Counted from the first letter of the stretch, positions 8,361 through 19,367 are shown. The stretch: 64,000 nucleotides of DNA from Craspedostauros australis (GCA_026770025.1 JAMXDE010000026.1:62001-126000); one strand, 5' to 3'. Translations and numbers: made by a program. Notes: generated from the sequence alone by a model not told the origin.

Positions 8361-11300
8361 ATGACAGAACCCACCGACCCCATCACCGTACTGAACCACG
8401 TCCTCAAGGCCGTGGGTATCTCCGACGACTCCGACCATCGCCGCGTTATCATCGACGCAGCGGTGGAGAATGTTGACGACCTCACCTTCCTCACCAAGGA
8501 AGACCTCGACGGTCTTCATCGCGACATCACTCCCACCTCGGGAGACCCATACTCATGCCGATTGACTGCGCTGCACATTCGCAAGATCCTCGCACTCCCA
8601 ATGTGGTATGACGCGCAAGCTGGCGACGGCGACTCCGTCTGGCTTGACCTGAATGCTGCGAGGCTCCAGAGCTTCATGAGAGCTGAACTCAAGAAACGCG
8701 TGGAAGCCTCCACACCGACACCCGAACCCACCATGTCGTCCATGGTGACACCACCACCACCTCCTGAACCTGTCTCTGATGGAGCTGCTGCCTTTGACAA
8801 GGGCATCAAGCGGAACCTCAGCGACTATCCGATCCTGAAGAGCGATGACCAGTTCATGATCTTCGACCGACGTCTCCGAGCCACCGCTGCAGCGCACGGT
8901 GTGAAGAACGTCGTGGACACCGAGTACCTCCCGACCCAAGATGAGTCTGAGCTGTTCGACAAACAGCGCACCTTCCTCTTCTACGTCTTGACCCACTGCC
9001 TCAGAACCACAAAGAGCCGCAACTGTCTCCAGGCATACGCCGATGACGAGAACGGTCATGGGGTGTATACCATGCTCCGTGAGGAGTACACGACCGGAGT
9101 AGCTGCAGCCAACAAGGCCCAGCTGATCCAAGAGGAGATCCGGAACCTCAAGCTGAACCACTCCTGGAACAGCAGCCGCGAAGCCTTCGTGAACAGCTGG
9201 CTCAGCAAGATCAACAACCTCGAGGAGATCCAGGATGCACCTGTCTCTGAGGACTGGAAGCTCCAGTGGCTCAAGGAGGCCATCACCCCTGATGCCGATC
9301 TCTTCCGTTCCCTTGATGACGCCGATACTCTCCAGAGCAACTTGGCGTTGGCAACAGGAAAGACTGACTTCAGGCTGGACTTCGATGCCTTCCTTGGTGT
9401 TGTGCGCAGATCCGCACAGCGCAATGACCTGCGCGTCCCACGCAACAAGGCCAAGCGCAGAGTCAATAACACAAACAAGGAAGCAAGTAACAACGAGAAG
9501 AAGACCAACCAATCCAAGAACAAGAGCACGAACAAGCGAATCCCAGACAACGAATGGAACCAAATGACCTGGGATCAGAAGAAGGCCCACATGCAGTCCA
9601 AGGGTACTTGGGACCCCAAGTACACCAGGGATGCATCGAACAGACAGGCCAACAAGACATCCACCGTTGGCAATGGGGGTGGTGGGCAGACCAAGTCCAC
9701 CTCAACCTCAGGCAGCGCCGGTTCTGACGAACTCCCCGGCGATGCCATCAAGCGCATGCTGGCCAATGCCACAACCAACACCAACACTTCCGACGAAATC
9801 ACCATCCAGGGCAAGGTCTACCGTGCTGTCCAGGCCACAGTCCTGCAATACAGCTTCAACAAGACCAATGTTGCGAAGTCCGGTTCCCTAATCGACAGCG
9901 GTGCGAATGGAGGATTGGCAGGTGATGATGTGACTATCATCAGCCGCACCAACCATACCGCCGACATCAGCGGAATTGGAGACACCGCAATCGTCAACCT
10001 GGACATTGGAACGGTCGCTGGACTCGTCATGTCCACTGAGGGACCTATCATCGCGAAGTTCCACCAATACGCCCTCTATGGCAAGGGCAAGACGATTCAC
10101 TCGACGAATCAGCTCGGTGCCTTTGGTCTCGATGTCAACGAGCGTCCTCGCGAACTCCCTGGAGGGAGACAGACAATCATCGTGCCTGATGGGCATGTGA
10201 TCCCTCTCTCCATCCGACAGGGCCTGTCCTACATGGACATGAGGCCTCCCACACGCAAGGAGATTGACACGTACCCTCACGTGGATTTCACTGCCGACGA
10301 AGAGTGGGACCCATCCACTCTTGATCACGAGTTCACTTTGCTGGACGGGACCTCCGATGGTGTCCCAGACGACGGCGTCCACTCACCGGACTCCATCGAA
10401 GTGTTCACCAGTGAGACCGGTGCCCCAAACCAAGGCGCTATCACTCGCACAAAGCCGACGATCGACTATGAGGCCCTCCGTCCGTACTTCGGATGGATCC
10501 CGGCCAGAAGAGTTCAAGACACTCTCAAGTGCACGTCCCAATGGTACCGCACCTCCGAGCGGTTCACCATGAGGAAGCACTTCAAGACCAGATTCCCTGC
10601 CGCGAACGTGGACAGACTCCACGAGACTGTTGCCATGGACACGTTGTTCTCTGACACACCTGCACACGACGATGGTGTGCCAGGCCATGGTGGCAGCACG
10701 ATGATGCAAGTATACGTGGCCATGGATTCTCGCTTCACCGCAGGATTCCCCATGACATCGGAGAAGCAAGTCGCTTCCACTCTCCAAGACTTCATCCGGC
10801 GTCACGGAGCTCCTGACCTCCTGATGTCCGACAACGCGAAATCCGAGATCGGATTCAAGGTGCAAGACATCCTCCGACAGTACTCCATCGCTGATCATCA
10901 GAGCGAACCGGAGCACCAGCACCAGAACGCCGCAGAGAGGCGTATCCAAGACATCAAGCGCATGACGAACGGCATCATGGACAGGACGGGCACACCTGCT
11001 CGCTTCTGGCTCATATGCACCATGTATGTCATTGTGCTCTTCAACCACTTGGCTCAACGCACGGCAGGTAACGTCACGCCGATGCAGGCAGCCTACGGAC
11101 ACCGTCCCGATGTAAGCAAGTTCCTTGCCTACCGTTGGTGGCAACCGGTGTACTACCGCGTGGAGAAGCCTGGCTTTCCCAGCCAGTCCAAGGAGCGAAA
11201 GGGGAGATGGGCCGGACCCTGCCTCCACAAGGGTGACGAACTGACCTTCTGGGTGTTGGACGATGACACCCAACAACTCCTCCCTCGATCCTCGATCCGT

Positions 11301-12224
11301 GCAGCCGACGAACACGGCTCCCGCAACCTGCGTGTCGACTTTCCCCTGGCCGACGTTGGGGAGGAAGACGGCTCGGACACGAACCCACCCGATGATGGGG
11401 AGCTTGAAGACGACGTCCCAGTGCCTGATGGAATGCAACCAGTTGTCCATTCCCTTGGAGACGCCGTTCTTTTCGCTTCTGCGGAGTCCGATCCTGGAAC
11501 GGCGGACATGGCAAGAGTCTCCATCCCTCGATTCACACCAGAGGATCTCATCGGCAAGACCTTCCTGTACGACCGTGACGGACAGAGAGTCAAGGCCGAA
11601 GTCATCCAACGCGTCAACGATGCAGATGCAGCGAACCACCAGCGAATCAAGATGTTGCTCGCCTTCAACGATGGAGCCACCAACGAACTCATCTCCTACG
11701 TCCAGCTGTCCGACATCATCGAACAGCAGCTCGAACGCAACGAAGATAACGAAGACGGAGTATGGGGATTCCAAGGCATCATCGGCCACGAAGGACCTCT
11801 CACTCCGAACGCCAAGACCTACAAGGGGTCCCGATACAATGTCATTGTACAATGGGATGACGGATCAACAACATCCGAACCACTCTCCACCATGTTGCAA
11901 GATGATCCTGTATCATGTGCGGCATACGGCCGGAAGAACGGACTGCTCGATCAGCCTGGATGGAAACGGCTGAAGAAGCTCTCTGACCGACAGGCTCGAA
12001 TGGAGCGCAAGACCTCCATCAACAAGGCCAAGAAGCACACCAACGCACCCATCTACCAGTTCGGTGTTCAGGTACCACGCAATCACCAAGAAGCCGTACG
12101 CCTCGACAAACGCAACGGCAACACGCTCTGGGCAGATGCTGAACGTACTGAGATGGAACAGCTCTTCGGATATGAGACATTCCGATCGCTCGGCAAGACC
12201 AAGACCGTTCCAGACGGATACTAA
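8361..12224 (+). CDS. copia-1 gag-protease-integrase-(start of RT) polyprotein
   Basis: The 1287-aa frame starts at the ATG directly after the leader repeats. Residues ~140-370 form a copia-type gag region, followed by a Lys/Asn-rich basic segment (~370-395) and an NEWNQMTWDQKK motif; there is no CCHC knuckle. The aspartic protease site is DSGANGG at Asp512. The integrase core has Asp760, Asp824 (SDNAKSE) and Glu859, a DD35E spacing. A linker leads into the start of RT (KTVPDGY). The frame then meets TAA at 12222-12224, after which the same frame continues into RT. The product would be Gag, a maturation protease and an integrase acting in virus-like particles. The stop lies just inside RT, where the related element copia-3 reads straight through, so I take it as a disabling mutation. 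Confidence 0.92.
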   Translation: MTEPTDPITVLNHVLKAVGISDDSDHRRVIIDAAVENVDDLTFLTKEDLDGLHRDITPTSGDPYSCRLTALHIRKILALPMWYDAQAGDGDSVWLDLNAARLQSFMRAELKKRVEASTPTPEPTMSSMVTPPPPPEPVSDGAAAFDKGIKRNLSDYPILKSDDQFMIFDRRLRATAAAHGVKNVVDTEYLPTQDESELFDKQRTFLFYVLTHCLRTTKSRNCLQAYADDENGHGVYTMLREEYTTGVAAANKAQLIQEEIRNLKLNHSWNSSREAFVNSWLSKINNLEEIQDAPVSEDWKLQWLKEAITPDADLFRSLDDADTLQSNLALATGKTDFRLDFDAFLGVVRRSAQRNDLRVPRNKAKRRVNNTNKEASNNEKKTNQSKNKSTNKRIPDNEWNQMTWDQKKAHMQSKGTWDPKYTRDASNRQANKTSTVGNGGGGQTKSTSTSGSAGSDELPGDAIKRMLANATTNTNTSDEITIQGKVYRAVQATVLQYSFNKTNVAKSGSLIDSGANGGLAGDDVTIISRTNHTADISGIGDTAIVNLDIGTVAGLVMSTEGPIIAKFHQYALYGKGKTIHSTNQLGAFGLDVNERPRELPGGRQTIIVPDGHVIPLSIRQGLSYMDMRPPTRKEIDTYPHVDFTADEEWDPSTLDHEFTLLDGTSDGVPDDGVHSPDSIEVFTSETGAPNQGAITRTKPTIDYEALRPYFGWIPARRVQDTLKCTSQWYRTSERFTMRKHFKTRFPAANVDRLHETVAMDTLFSDTPAHDDGVPGHGGSTMMQVYVAMDSRFTAGFPMTSEKQVASTLQDFIRRHGAPDLLMSDNAKSEIGFKVQDILRQYSIADHQSEPEHQHQNAAERRIQDIKRMTNGIMDRTGTPARFWLICTMYVIVLFNHLAQRTAGNVTPMQAAYGHRPDVSKFLAYRWWQPVYYRVEKPGFPSQSKERKGRWAGPCLHKGDELTFWVLDDDTQQLLPRSSIRAADEHGSRNLRVDFPLADVGEEDGSDTNPPDDGELEDDVPVPDGMQPVVHSLGDAVLFASAESDPGTADMARVSIPRFTPEDLIGKTFLYDRDGQRVKAEVIQRVNDADAANHQRIKMLLAFNDGATNELISYVQLSDIIEQQLERNEDNEDGVWGFQGIIGHEGPLTPNAKTYKGSRYNVIVQWDDGSTTSEPLSTMLQDDPVSCAAYGRKNGLLDQPGWKRLKKLSDRQARMERKTSINKAKKHTNAPIYQFGVQVPRNHQEAVRLDKRNGNTLWADAERTEMEQLFGYETFRSLGKTKTVPDGY

Positions 12225-12284
12225 CAGATCCGGCTGCAATGGGTCTACGCGGTCAAGCACGACCTCCGACACCGAGCACGATGT

Positions 12285-13751
12285 GTGGCAGGTGGCCACC
12301 TGACGGACCCATGCAAGGACTCCTCCTACGCCGGAGTTGTCAGCTTGCAGTCACTCCGAATCGCCCTACTCGCTGGCGAACTGAACGGACTCAAGACCAT
12401 GGTCGGCGACATTGGAAACGCCTACCTGGAGGCATACACGAAGGAGAAGATCTGCTTCGTAGCCGGCGACGAGTTCGGGGAGCATGCAGGCCACATGCTC
12501 ACAATTGTCAAGGCGCTCTACGGCCTCCGGACATCCGGAGCTCGCTTCCGCGAAGCGCTGGCAGATACCCTTCGAGACATGGGCTTCCAGCAGTGCAGGT
12601 CTGACCCCGATGTATGGATGCGTGATGCAGGTCCGCACTGGGAATACGTATGTGTATACGTAGACGATCTCATGGCGGTCATGTCTGACCCACGTTCCTT
12701 CTTCGACACTCTCACCTCGCAGTATGGCTACAAGCTCAAGGGTGTCGGTCCCATCTCTTACCATCTAGGAGCAGACTTTGGAAGAGACAGCGACGGCACA
12801 ATGAAAATCAGCGCGCGTTCCTACATCAAGCGCATGCTCACGAACTACGAACAGATGTTCGACGGACCACCCAACAAGACCAGCTGCCCCATGGACAAGG
12901 ACGACAGTCCTGAGCTCGATACGACGCCTGAACTTGGGGAGATCGATCGAACCAAGTACATGTCGTTGATCGGAGCACTCCAATGGTGTGTGTCTCTGGG
13001 AAGGATCGACATACATGTGGCGGTCATGACTCTTTCCCGTTTTCGTGCATCACCAAGAGCAGGACACATGGACAGAGTGAAACGCATCTACGGGTACCTT
13101 CGCAAATACCCAGATGCCTCCATCCGCTTCCGAACCGGAATCCCCAACCATGAAGAACACTACGACATCCCACAGCACGAATGGATGTACTCTGTGTACG
13201 GACCCAACCAAGAGGAGCTGCCAGCGGATGCACCAACAGCCAAAGGCAAACCAGTACGTACCACGACTTTCGTTGATGCGAATCTCATGCACTGTAAAGT
13301 GACTGGGAAATCAGCAACCGGTATCGTGCATCTCATCAACCAAACACCCATCGAATGGTTCTCGAAGCGACAGTCCACCGTGGAGACGGCCACCTACGGA
13401 TCAGAATTCGTGGCAGCACGGTTGGCAACAGAACAGATCCTATCCATCCGCCTGATGCTGTGCGAAATGGGAATACCTGTGGACGGTCCAAGCTGGCTCT
13501 TTGGTGACAACCAGAGCGTAGTCACATCATCCACCATCCCAACCAGTGTACTATCCAAGAGACACAACGCACTGGCCTACCACCGAGTCCGATCGGCCAT
13601 CGCCGCTGGGACGATGTACTTCATCAAAATCAAGGGAAACCAGAACATCGCCGACATCCTCACAAAATTCCTTCCACGGTCGGTTTTCTGGGACCTCATC
13701 CAACCACTGTTGTTCTGGAAGGGCAACACCGATCCCAACCACATCAAGTGA
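12285..13751 (+). CDS. copia-1 reverse transcriptase-RNase H (downstream of the in-frame stop)
   Basis: This is the same frame as the preceding polyprotein and is open from 12225; the first ATG is at 12285, already inside RT. Copia RT signatures are visible: CVAGGHLTDP, DIGNAYLEA with the first catalytic Asp, KALYGLRTSGARF, and the YVDD box at 12657-12668. RNase H follows with FVDANLMH, YGSEFVAARLATEQI, FGDNQSVV and ADILTKF. It would copy element RNA into DNA and remove the RNA strand. On its own it lacks the N-terminal part of RT, so it is functional only if the TAA at 12222 is read through or is reverted in sister copies. Confidence 0.9.
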   Translation: MAGGHLTDPCKDSSYAGVVSLQSLRIALLAGELNGLKTMVGDIGNAYLEAYTKEKICFVAGDEFGEHAGHMLTIVKALYGLRTSGARFREALADTLRDMGFQQCRSDPDVWMRDAGPHWEYVCVYVDDLMAVMSDPRSFFDTLTSQYGYKLKGVGPISYHLGADFGRDSDGTMKISARSYIKRMLTNYEQMFDGPPNKTSCPMDKDDSPELDTTPELGEIDRTKYMSLIGALQWCVSLGRIDIHVAVMTLSRFRASPRAGHMDRVKRIYGYLRKYPDASIRFRTGIPNHEEHYDIPQHEWMYSVYGPNQEELPADAPTAKGKPVRTTTFVDANLMHCKVTGKSATGIVHLINQTPIEWFSKRQSTVETATYGSEFVAARLATEQILSIRLMLCEMGIPVDGPSWLFGDNQSVVTSSTIPTSVLSKRHNALAYHRVRSAIAAGTMYFIKIKGNQNIADILTKFLPRSVFWDLIQPLLFWKGNTDPNHIK

Positions 13752-13769
13752 CTGCGAAAAGATATGTTT

Positions 13770-13776
13770 CGGGGAG
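13770..13776 (+). promoter_or_regulatory. copia-1 polypurine tract
   Basis: CGGGGAG sits immediately before the 3' LTR (CATTAGCAC), the usual place for plus-strand DNA priming. It begins 18 bp after the stop of the RNase H frame. Confidence 0.8.
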
Positions 13777-14310
13777 CATTAGCACAACGCTTTATTCACC
13801 TGATTCGTTTTCTGATTAGTCTGTCCTGGTATGTGCTGAAACGATGCTTTACTCCGACACATGATTTTCGGCATAAGAGGGACACACTAGGGAGAACATC
13901 AGAGATTTGGTCTGGCCATCGCCCGGAAAACATGTGATGCCCAATTCGACCTGATATACTTCCCAACTAAACCTGAAATGACAACACACTCGATGACCTC
14001 AAGCATCATCAATGGAATGTGGAATCGACAGAGCCATGGAACGGTGATGAGTGACGTCGACACAGAAGACATCATCGCCACATCATGGGTCATCTCCACA
14101 TCAGAACAAGATCGGATTCGAGGTGCAATGACTGAGAGCTGACCTTGAAGACAACAACATGAGATACAACTCAATGAAGATAACATAAGAAACAGAAGTC
14201 ACTCAACCCAAACAGTGTCTTCACTTACCAGCTTGTCACCCTCGTCCTGAAAGACTTGATCTCTCTTGAAGGACTCGTGTGATTTCGCTGTGTACGATAA
14301 CGAGATAACA
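13777..14310 (+). repeat. copia-1 3' LTR
   Basis: This 534-bp uninterrupted LTR ends CGAGATAACA and is followed by the ATCGT target duplication. It defines the intact LTR against which the split 5' copy can be read. Confidence 0.95.
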
Positions 14311-14666
14311 ATCGTCAAAGGTGCAAGGTGCAGAGAATGCATGGCACTGACTACTACATGCAAAGTAGCGGACTAGTAGAAGGAGGAAGATCAAGATTGC
14401 GTTGAATACATGCTATCATGCATGGTATTAATATGCAATATCAGCATAGAGAGAGAATATGAGTAACAGCAAGAGAGCAACTCACGTGCCAACTCATAGT
14501 CAGACGGACAAACCACTGAGAGGATTGGGTAGACAAGAGATTTCAAGAGCATCGAAGAGACACCGAGAGTATTGGAGTAGCAACGGAACGAACTAATGAG
14601 AGTATTGTAACAACCAACACCATCGTCAGCAATGCCAAGGCCATCCGTGTGCGGAACTTGCCAACA

Positions 14667-15232
14667 TCCCTTCCAGGCAAATCAAGGACTTCAAACTCCA
14701 TGGCCGTACTCTTTAGAGTGTGATTGGAGTGGTGCCGCCGGTCGGATTTCACAAAATGGCCTGAGGAATGCGTAGACATGCAGAAGATTGCGCAGCGTCG
14801 AGCGTAGCACTGAGTATGACGAGGTTCATAGATTTGGATATCAGCATATCTTCCAGATGGATAAATACACTTGCTAGCTGGCAGTATACCCATTGGAATG
14901 CTTGGGATGCACTATTCTTGTTAAAGTGTAATATTTTATCCTTTCCTATGAAGGTTTAGTCAGCATACGATCCACGATGTACATAATTGGAGCAAACAGA
15001 TGGATGATGCACATATCTACAACTGAGGTAGGCATTTATCCCTTCATTAGATCATGTGTGTTGATAGGAACTTATTAATGTCACAATGCTAAAAGTATGA
15101 TAAACATGTATGATGTTGCTTTTACCTTTCCTGTGTGATACAAGTAGTCTACATTGATACACTAGCCTTGGAGGTCGATGCGAAATCTCCGTGTCCATGG
15201 AATGTCGCGTGGACACTTCGACGTTTTGAGTC
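14667..15232 (-). mobile_element. foldback-like element FB1, right part
   Basis: After the L3 LTR the ~180-bp repeat resumes in inverted orientation (ACTTCAAACTCCATGG near 14690). It then runs into an inverted copy of the end sequence: a TTTCCTGTGTGATACA motif, GTCTACATTGATACACTA and GACGTTTTGAGTCGC. The similarity stops at 15232, about 80 bp before the terminal AGGAAATTC-like sequence, so the right end is truncated and no target duplication can be read. Confidence 0.7.
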
Positions 15233-15520
15233 GCGATGGAGCACAAAATAAACTGGGACACCCGGCAAAACATGACCAGAGCGGATTATTCGACTAATCG
15301 GACTAAATATTGCACGAACTCAAATTCTGTCTCACTTCACGGAACGTGATGAAAGCGACGTTCCAAACTCTTCTATCACGTTCTATCAATGCCTTCTAGT
15401 CGTATTTCGCTCTCCTACTTAACGCCGATCCGTCCAAATTCTCCGAAAATGACCTTCGCTGTTTGCACGCCGTGTCAGTCACGATGGGTCGTGTGAAACG
15501 AGTGTTGCGACTTTTTTTTT
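15233..15520. other. spacer between FB1 and FB2
   Basis: I see no coding frame, tRNA or repeat apart from a run of nine T near 15512. The last part leads into the 40-bp target repeat at 15521. Confidence 0.4.
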
Positions 15521-15560
15521 GCACGATGCGACTTATTTTTGCCTCAGCTGCACGACAAAT
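15521..15560 (+). repeat. 40-bp target-site repeat left of FB2
   Basis: One unit (core GCACGATGCGACTTATTTTT) lies left of FB2, and one and three-quarter units lie to its right at 17841-17910. FB2 thus inserted into a small tandem array of this unit. Confidence 0.85.
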
Positions 15561-15561
15561 G

Positions 15562-17832
15562 AGGAAATTCATTAACCAGCCCTTTTGAAGTGCCGATTTG
15601 CATCAACCAGCCTGTTTTGTGTTTCTTAGCGACTCAAAACGTCCAAATGTCCATACGACGTCCAGTGGACACAAAATCTCACATCGACCCGCAAGTTTAG
15701 GTATAAATGTAGACTACCTGCACTACACACGAAAAGTATAAGCCACATCATACATGTTTAGCATAATTGCCATAGAATGCAATCAAATAGTCCACTAAAA
15801 TTTAATGCATCTAGTAAAAGGAATAAATGGCTACCTTAGTTGTAGATGTGTACATCATCCATCTGTTTGCTCCAATTCCTTGTGATGTGGAGCGTATTCT
15901 GACGACACGTTCAATGGAAAGGACAAACATATTTCATTCTAACAAGATAAGAGCATGGAGAGCATTCCAATGGGTATATTATTAGCTTGTGGGTATCTAA
16001 ATCCATCTGGAAGAGATGCTGGTATCCAAATCTGTGAATCGCGTGATACTGTGTGGTGCGCATTGCACTGTACAGTCTTCTGCATATCTATGCATTCGGC
16101 AGGCCATTTTGAGAGATCCGATCAGCCACATCACTCCAAGAACACTCCAAAGAGTAAGGACATGAAGTTTGAAGTCTTTGATCCGTTAGGAAGGGATCCA
16201 ATTCTACTGATGCTGATATCACGCGGTTCTGAACAGTACGCGTCACGCTGTACAGCGTTCTGAGAATATGTGCATAGACATTGGTGGTCATATTCAAATC
16301 CAACACTTTGGTGAATCCGAACGCATTCCACAGAGCACGGACATGGAGTTTGAAGCCGTGAATCTTCCAGGAAGACGTATCGGTATGCGCCCAGGTGATC
16401 CACATGTCATCACGCCGCTCAGTGACACTCCACTTCAGCATCCGTAGAAAGGGACCCCTTCCAAATGGATATGGGACTTCAACCTCCATGGCCATAGCCT
16501 TCCGAGTCTACTTGACGCAGCGCGGTTGGTCGGATCTCTCAAGCCAGCCGGCCGAATGAACATATCCACAGAAGGCTGCACAGCGCAATGCGCATCGTAG
16601 AGCCCCCTCCCAAACAGCGTCACCAGATATCCATATCCCCAGCTTTGGATCGCTTCCAGATGGATCCAATACTTCAAACTTCATGGCTGCACCCATTGGA
16701 GTGTGATCAGAGGCATCCAAGCATTCGATTACAATATGGCCAACATTTTATATGCACGTATTCTCAGAACGCTATACAGCGTGACGCGGACGGTTCAGTA
16801 CAGTGTGATATCAGCATCCATAGATTGCGATTCCTTCCAAACGGATAAAGAACTTCAAACTTCATTTTCATACTCTTTGGCGTATGATTGGAGTGGTCGG
16901 AGCGTTGGATTGGAATATGATTGCCAGTTCCTGTGTACAAACATCCAAATTAATGTACAGTGCGATGCGTACCAATCACTACTGTGTGATATCTGCATCC
17001 ATAGAATTGGATCCGTTCCTGATGGATCAAAGACCTCGAAATTCATGTCTGTACTCTCTGGAGTATGATTGGAGTAGTGAGGTTGGTTGGACCTCTCAAA
17101 ACGGCCTGCCGAATGCATAGATATGCGGAGTACAGTACAGCGCCATGCGTACCGCACAGTATCACGAGATTCATAGATTTGGGTGCCAGCACTCCTTCCA
17201 GAAGGACCCAGATCCTCGCAAGCCACCCCCATACCCATAGAAGCGCCGTTGCTATGCTGGCGTTGGTGGAATGGTCTATCTTGAATCTTTCATATGAAGG
17301 TTTGGTCAACACCCTGCACACCGCACACAGCCACCGTGCGGTATCCCGTGAATTGGCCGCGTATAATCCGCAACACCTTCTAGATGGATCCAGTCACTCA
17401 CAAGCTACCTGTATACCCATTGGAATGCCCTAGATGCGCTGAATTTGTTAAACTGAACTATTTTTGTTCTTTGCAATGAAGATGTCGTCAGAATACGATC
17501 CACAACGCAAGAAATTGGAGCAAACAGATGGATGATGTACATATCTACAACTAAAGGAGTCACGTATTCCCCTCATTGGATGATTTACATTCGTGTGGAC
17601 TATACTGGCAATATGAAACTGGTGATAAACATGCATAATATGATGTGACTTGAACTTTTCCTGTGTGGTACAGGTAGTCTATATTTATACACTAACCATG
17701 GCAGTCGATGCGAAATCCCTGTGTCCGTGGGATGTCGCATGGACAATTGGACGTTTTGTGCCACTAAGTGTTGTAAAAACAGGCTGGTTGATGCAAATCG
17801 GCACTTCAAAAGGGCTGGTTAATGAATTTCCT
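15562..17832. mobile_element. foldback-like transposable element FB2 (complete, non-autonomous)
   Basis: The element is 2271 bp with long terminal inverted repeats, AGGAAATTCATTAACCAGCC at the left and the complement at the right. They are bounded by the direct repeat CACGACAAATG at 15551-15561 and 17833-17843, an 11-bp target duplication. Both arms continue inward as ~180-bp diverged tandem repeats, direct in the left half and inverted in the right half, switching near 16440. Each arm end carries a TATAAATGTAGAC-type motif. There is no protein-coding frame. Target duplications of 8-11 bp are typical of Mutator-like elements, so trans-mobilisation by a MULE-type transposase is plausible but unproven. 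Confidence 0.85.
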
Positions 17833-17840
17833 CACGACAA

Positions 17841-17910
17841 ATGCACGATGCGACTTATTTTTGCCTCAGCTGCACGACAATTGCACGATGCGACTTATTT
17901 TTGCCTCAGA
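17841..17910 (+). repeat. 40-bp target-site repeat right of FB2
   Basis: A full 40-bp unit at 17841-17880 is followed by a 30-bp partial unit at 17881-17910. Both match the unit at 15521-15560 nearly perfectly. Confidence 0.9.
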
Positions 17911-18723
17911 CGTTATAATGAGGTTACATAAAGTGTCTTTGCGGGACTCATCAATTAGATGTGAAGACAACACATCAACCTTGAGTTCGCCGGCACATGG
18001 CCGACATGCTCGCGTGTTGTGCGGAGTTGTTCCAGACGCGCACGGTGAAACTGCGCACACTTTGTCCTTCCGGGTGGCCGCAGGAAGGTCGGCGAGGTCC
18101 GTGTTGGGCTGGTCCGAGCTCGTCGAGTTGTGAGTCCCATTGCGTGTTGCTGCTGAGACCCGTTTTGCTTGGTGACAAAACTCATCGTGGCGGACTGTGT
18201 GCACATCATTCACAGCTCTGTGTGCTCGCTCCTCGCGACAGCGCTGTGTGCGCTGATGCCGCGCTGCCAATTTGTCCACAGAAGCACACACAACACACAC
18301 AGCACGTCACCACACAAAATCACGTTTGTTTCACAAATTGGAATAGTCGACTCCGCCATTCTCGTATGATACTTCATTCAAATCGGCTCTTACTGTGCGT
18401 GAATGCGTAGTTGTGCCATGCTTGAGTCACAATGAAGTCTCTTTTGTTGCATCTGTTTAGAATTTGTCTTGTGTACCAATGAAGCCGAGTTGCTGTGTTG
18501 TGATTTTCTGCGCGCGTTGATTGATGCTTGCTCCAAGCGTTTGGGCAGTGCAGTCGCATCCTAATGGATCAGACAGCCCACAATTCTCTTCTCCGTAACA
18601 GGGTATCATCATGAGATTCCCCCCACCACCCCGCTCCTCCTTGCACCACGGCAGTAATGCTGCAGCAAGTGGCAACCAAGTCACGCCATTCGCCGTCTCT
18701 CCATCTTCGTCTTCGATTGCGCA
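17911..18723. other. intergenic, no supported gene
   Basis: Open frames of 60-145 codons overlap on both strands near 17955-18560 without domains or a clear start. I cannot decide whether any is real. No RNA gene is visible. Confidence 0.3.
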
Positions 18724-19367
18724 TGTCAGGAATCGAGGGTACGCTTTTACCAAGATACCCATGATTGCCGCACCTCCCAATAACATCATCCGTGACTCAA
18801 ACCCGAGACTCATCACATACGTGACTCGACCCGTGACTCAAGACAAACGTGACTGATCTCAGTCGTAACAAGACAACAAGCCTGTCCTCCTCTAACAAGA
18901 AAAACCATGACAATGCAAGACAGATCAAACGACGACGTCATGGGAGAAACATCGATGACCAGCAGGTCTGTGATCACCCCATCAGGAGAAACGAAGCATG
19001 TGCCCTCTTGCGGACAAGAAAAGCCGCAGGTTTGGAACATCAGAAAGATTCAGAAGTGTCACGGGTTTCAAGACGAAACCTGTGACAAGATGGATGCACG
19101 GCTGCAGACTCGTATCGCAAGAATGTAGGGCGAAACGAAATACACGATGAAGTGCATGATGAGATGCATGATGAAATGTACATGAAGTACATGCTGCATG
19201 ACATGATGAATACAGCAGTATCTCATGATGCTACCATGGATTATGCATGCTATGGCAAATGGAATTGAAAGAGATGGAGATGTTATGCTCACAGTTCTGA
19301 GAATGCAACAACAGGAATAGGTAATCAGATACAACTAATAAGGCTGGGTTACCCGGATTTCTCAACA
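18724..19367 (+). repeat. possible LTR with TGTCAGGAATC...CTCAACA ends
   Basis: It starts TGTCAGGAATC and ends GGATTTCTCAACA, the same termini as the smaller LTRs at 32214-32489 and 36328-36609. About 70 bp after its start recur near 38690 (AGATACCCATGATTG-like). Near 19140-19210 it contains a GATGCATGATGA-type short repeat. The bases flanking it (GCGCA left, CGTTT right) do not match, so solo-LTR status is uncertain. Confidence 0.4.

Larger units (their letters stand above)
6905..14310 (+). mobile_element. Ty1/copia LTR retrotransposon copia-1
   Basis: It has two nearly identical LTRs of 533-534 bp, and the target duplication ATCGT occurs at 6900-6904 and 14311-14315. A primer-binding site, a gag-pol frame in copia order (gag, protease, integrase, RT, RNase H) and a polypurine tract are present. 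The LTR pair differs at very few positions, so insertion is recent. One in-frame TAA in the pol frame and a solo-LTR insertion in the 5' LTR suggest this copy is not autonomous. Confidence 0.95.
6473..14666 (+). mobile_element. solo LTR of family L3, split by copia-1
   Basis: The pieces 6473-6904 and 14316-14666 together make about 783 bp and match the L3 LTR at 46667-47451: TGTGCATCGCTCACCC near the start, TTCCCAACTAAACCT in the middle, and GCGGAACTTGCCAACA at the end. It is bounded by ATCCC at 6468-6472 and again just after the terminal CCAAC, in the middle of a foldback repeat. Copia-1 occupies 6905-14310. The first ~25 bp of the family consensus are altered or missing. Confidence 0.75.

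Noticed and set aside
10383..11852. 489-codon minus-strand frame opposite copia-1 integrase
   Set aside because: The plus strand has the complete DD35E core; the antisense frame shows no motif.
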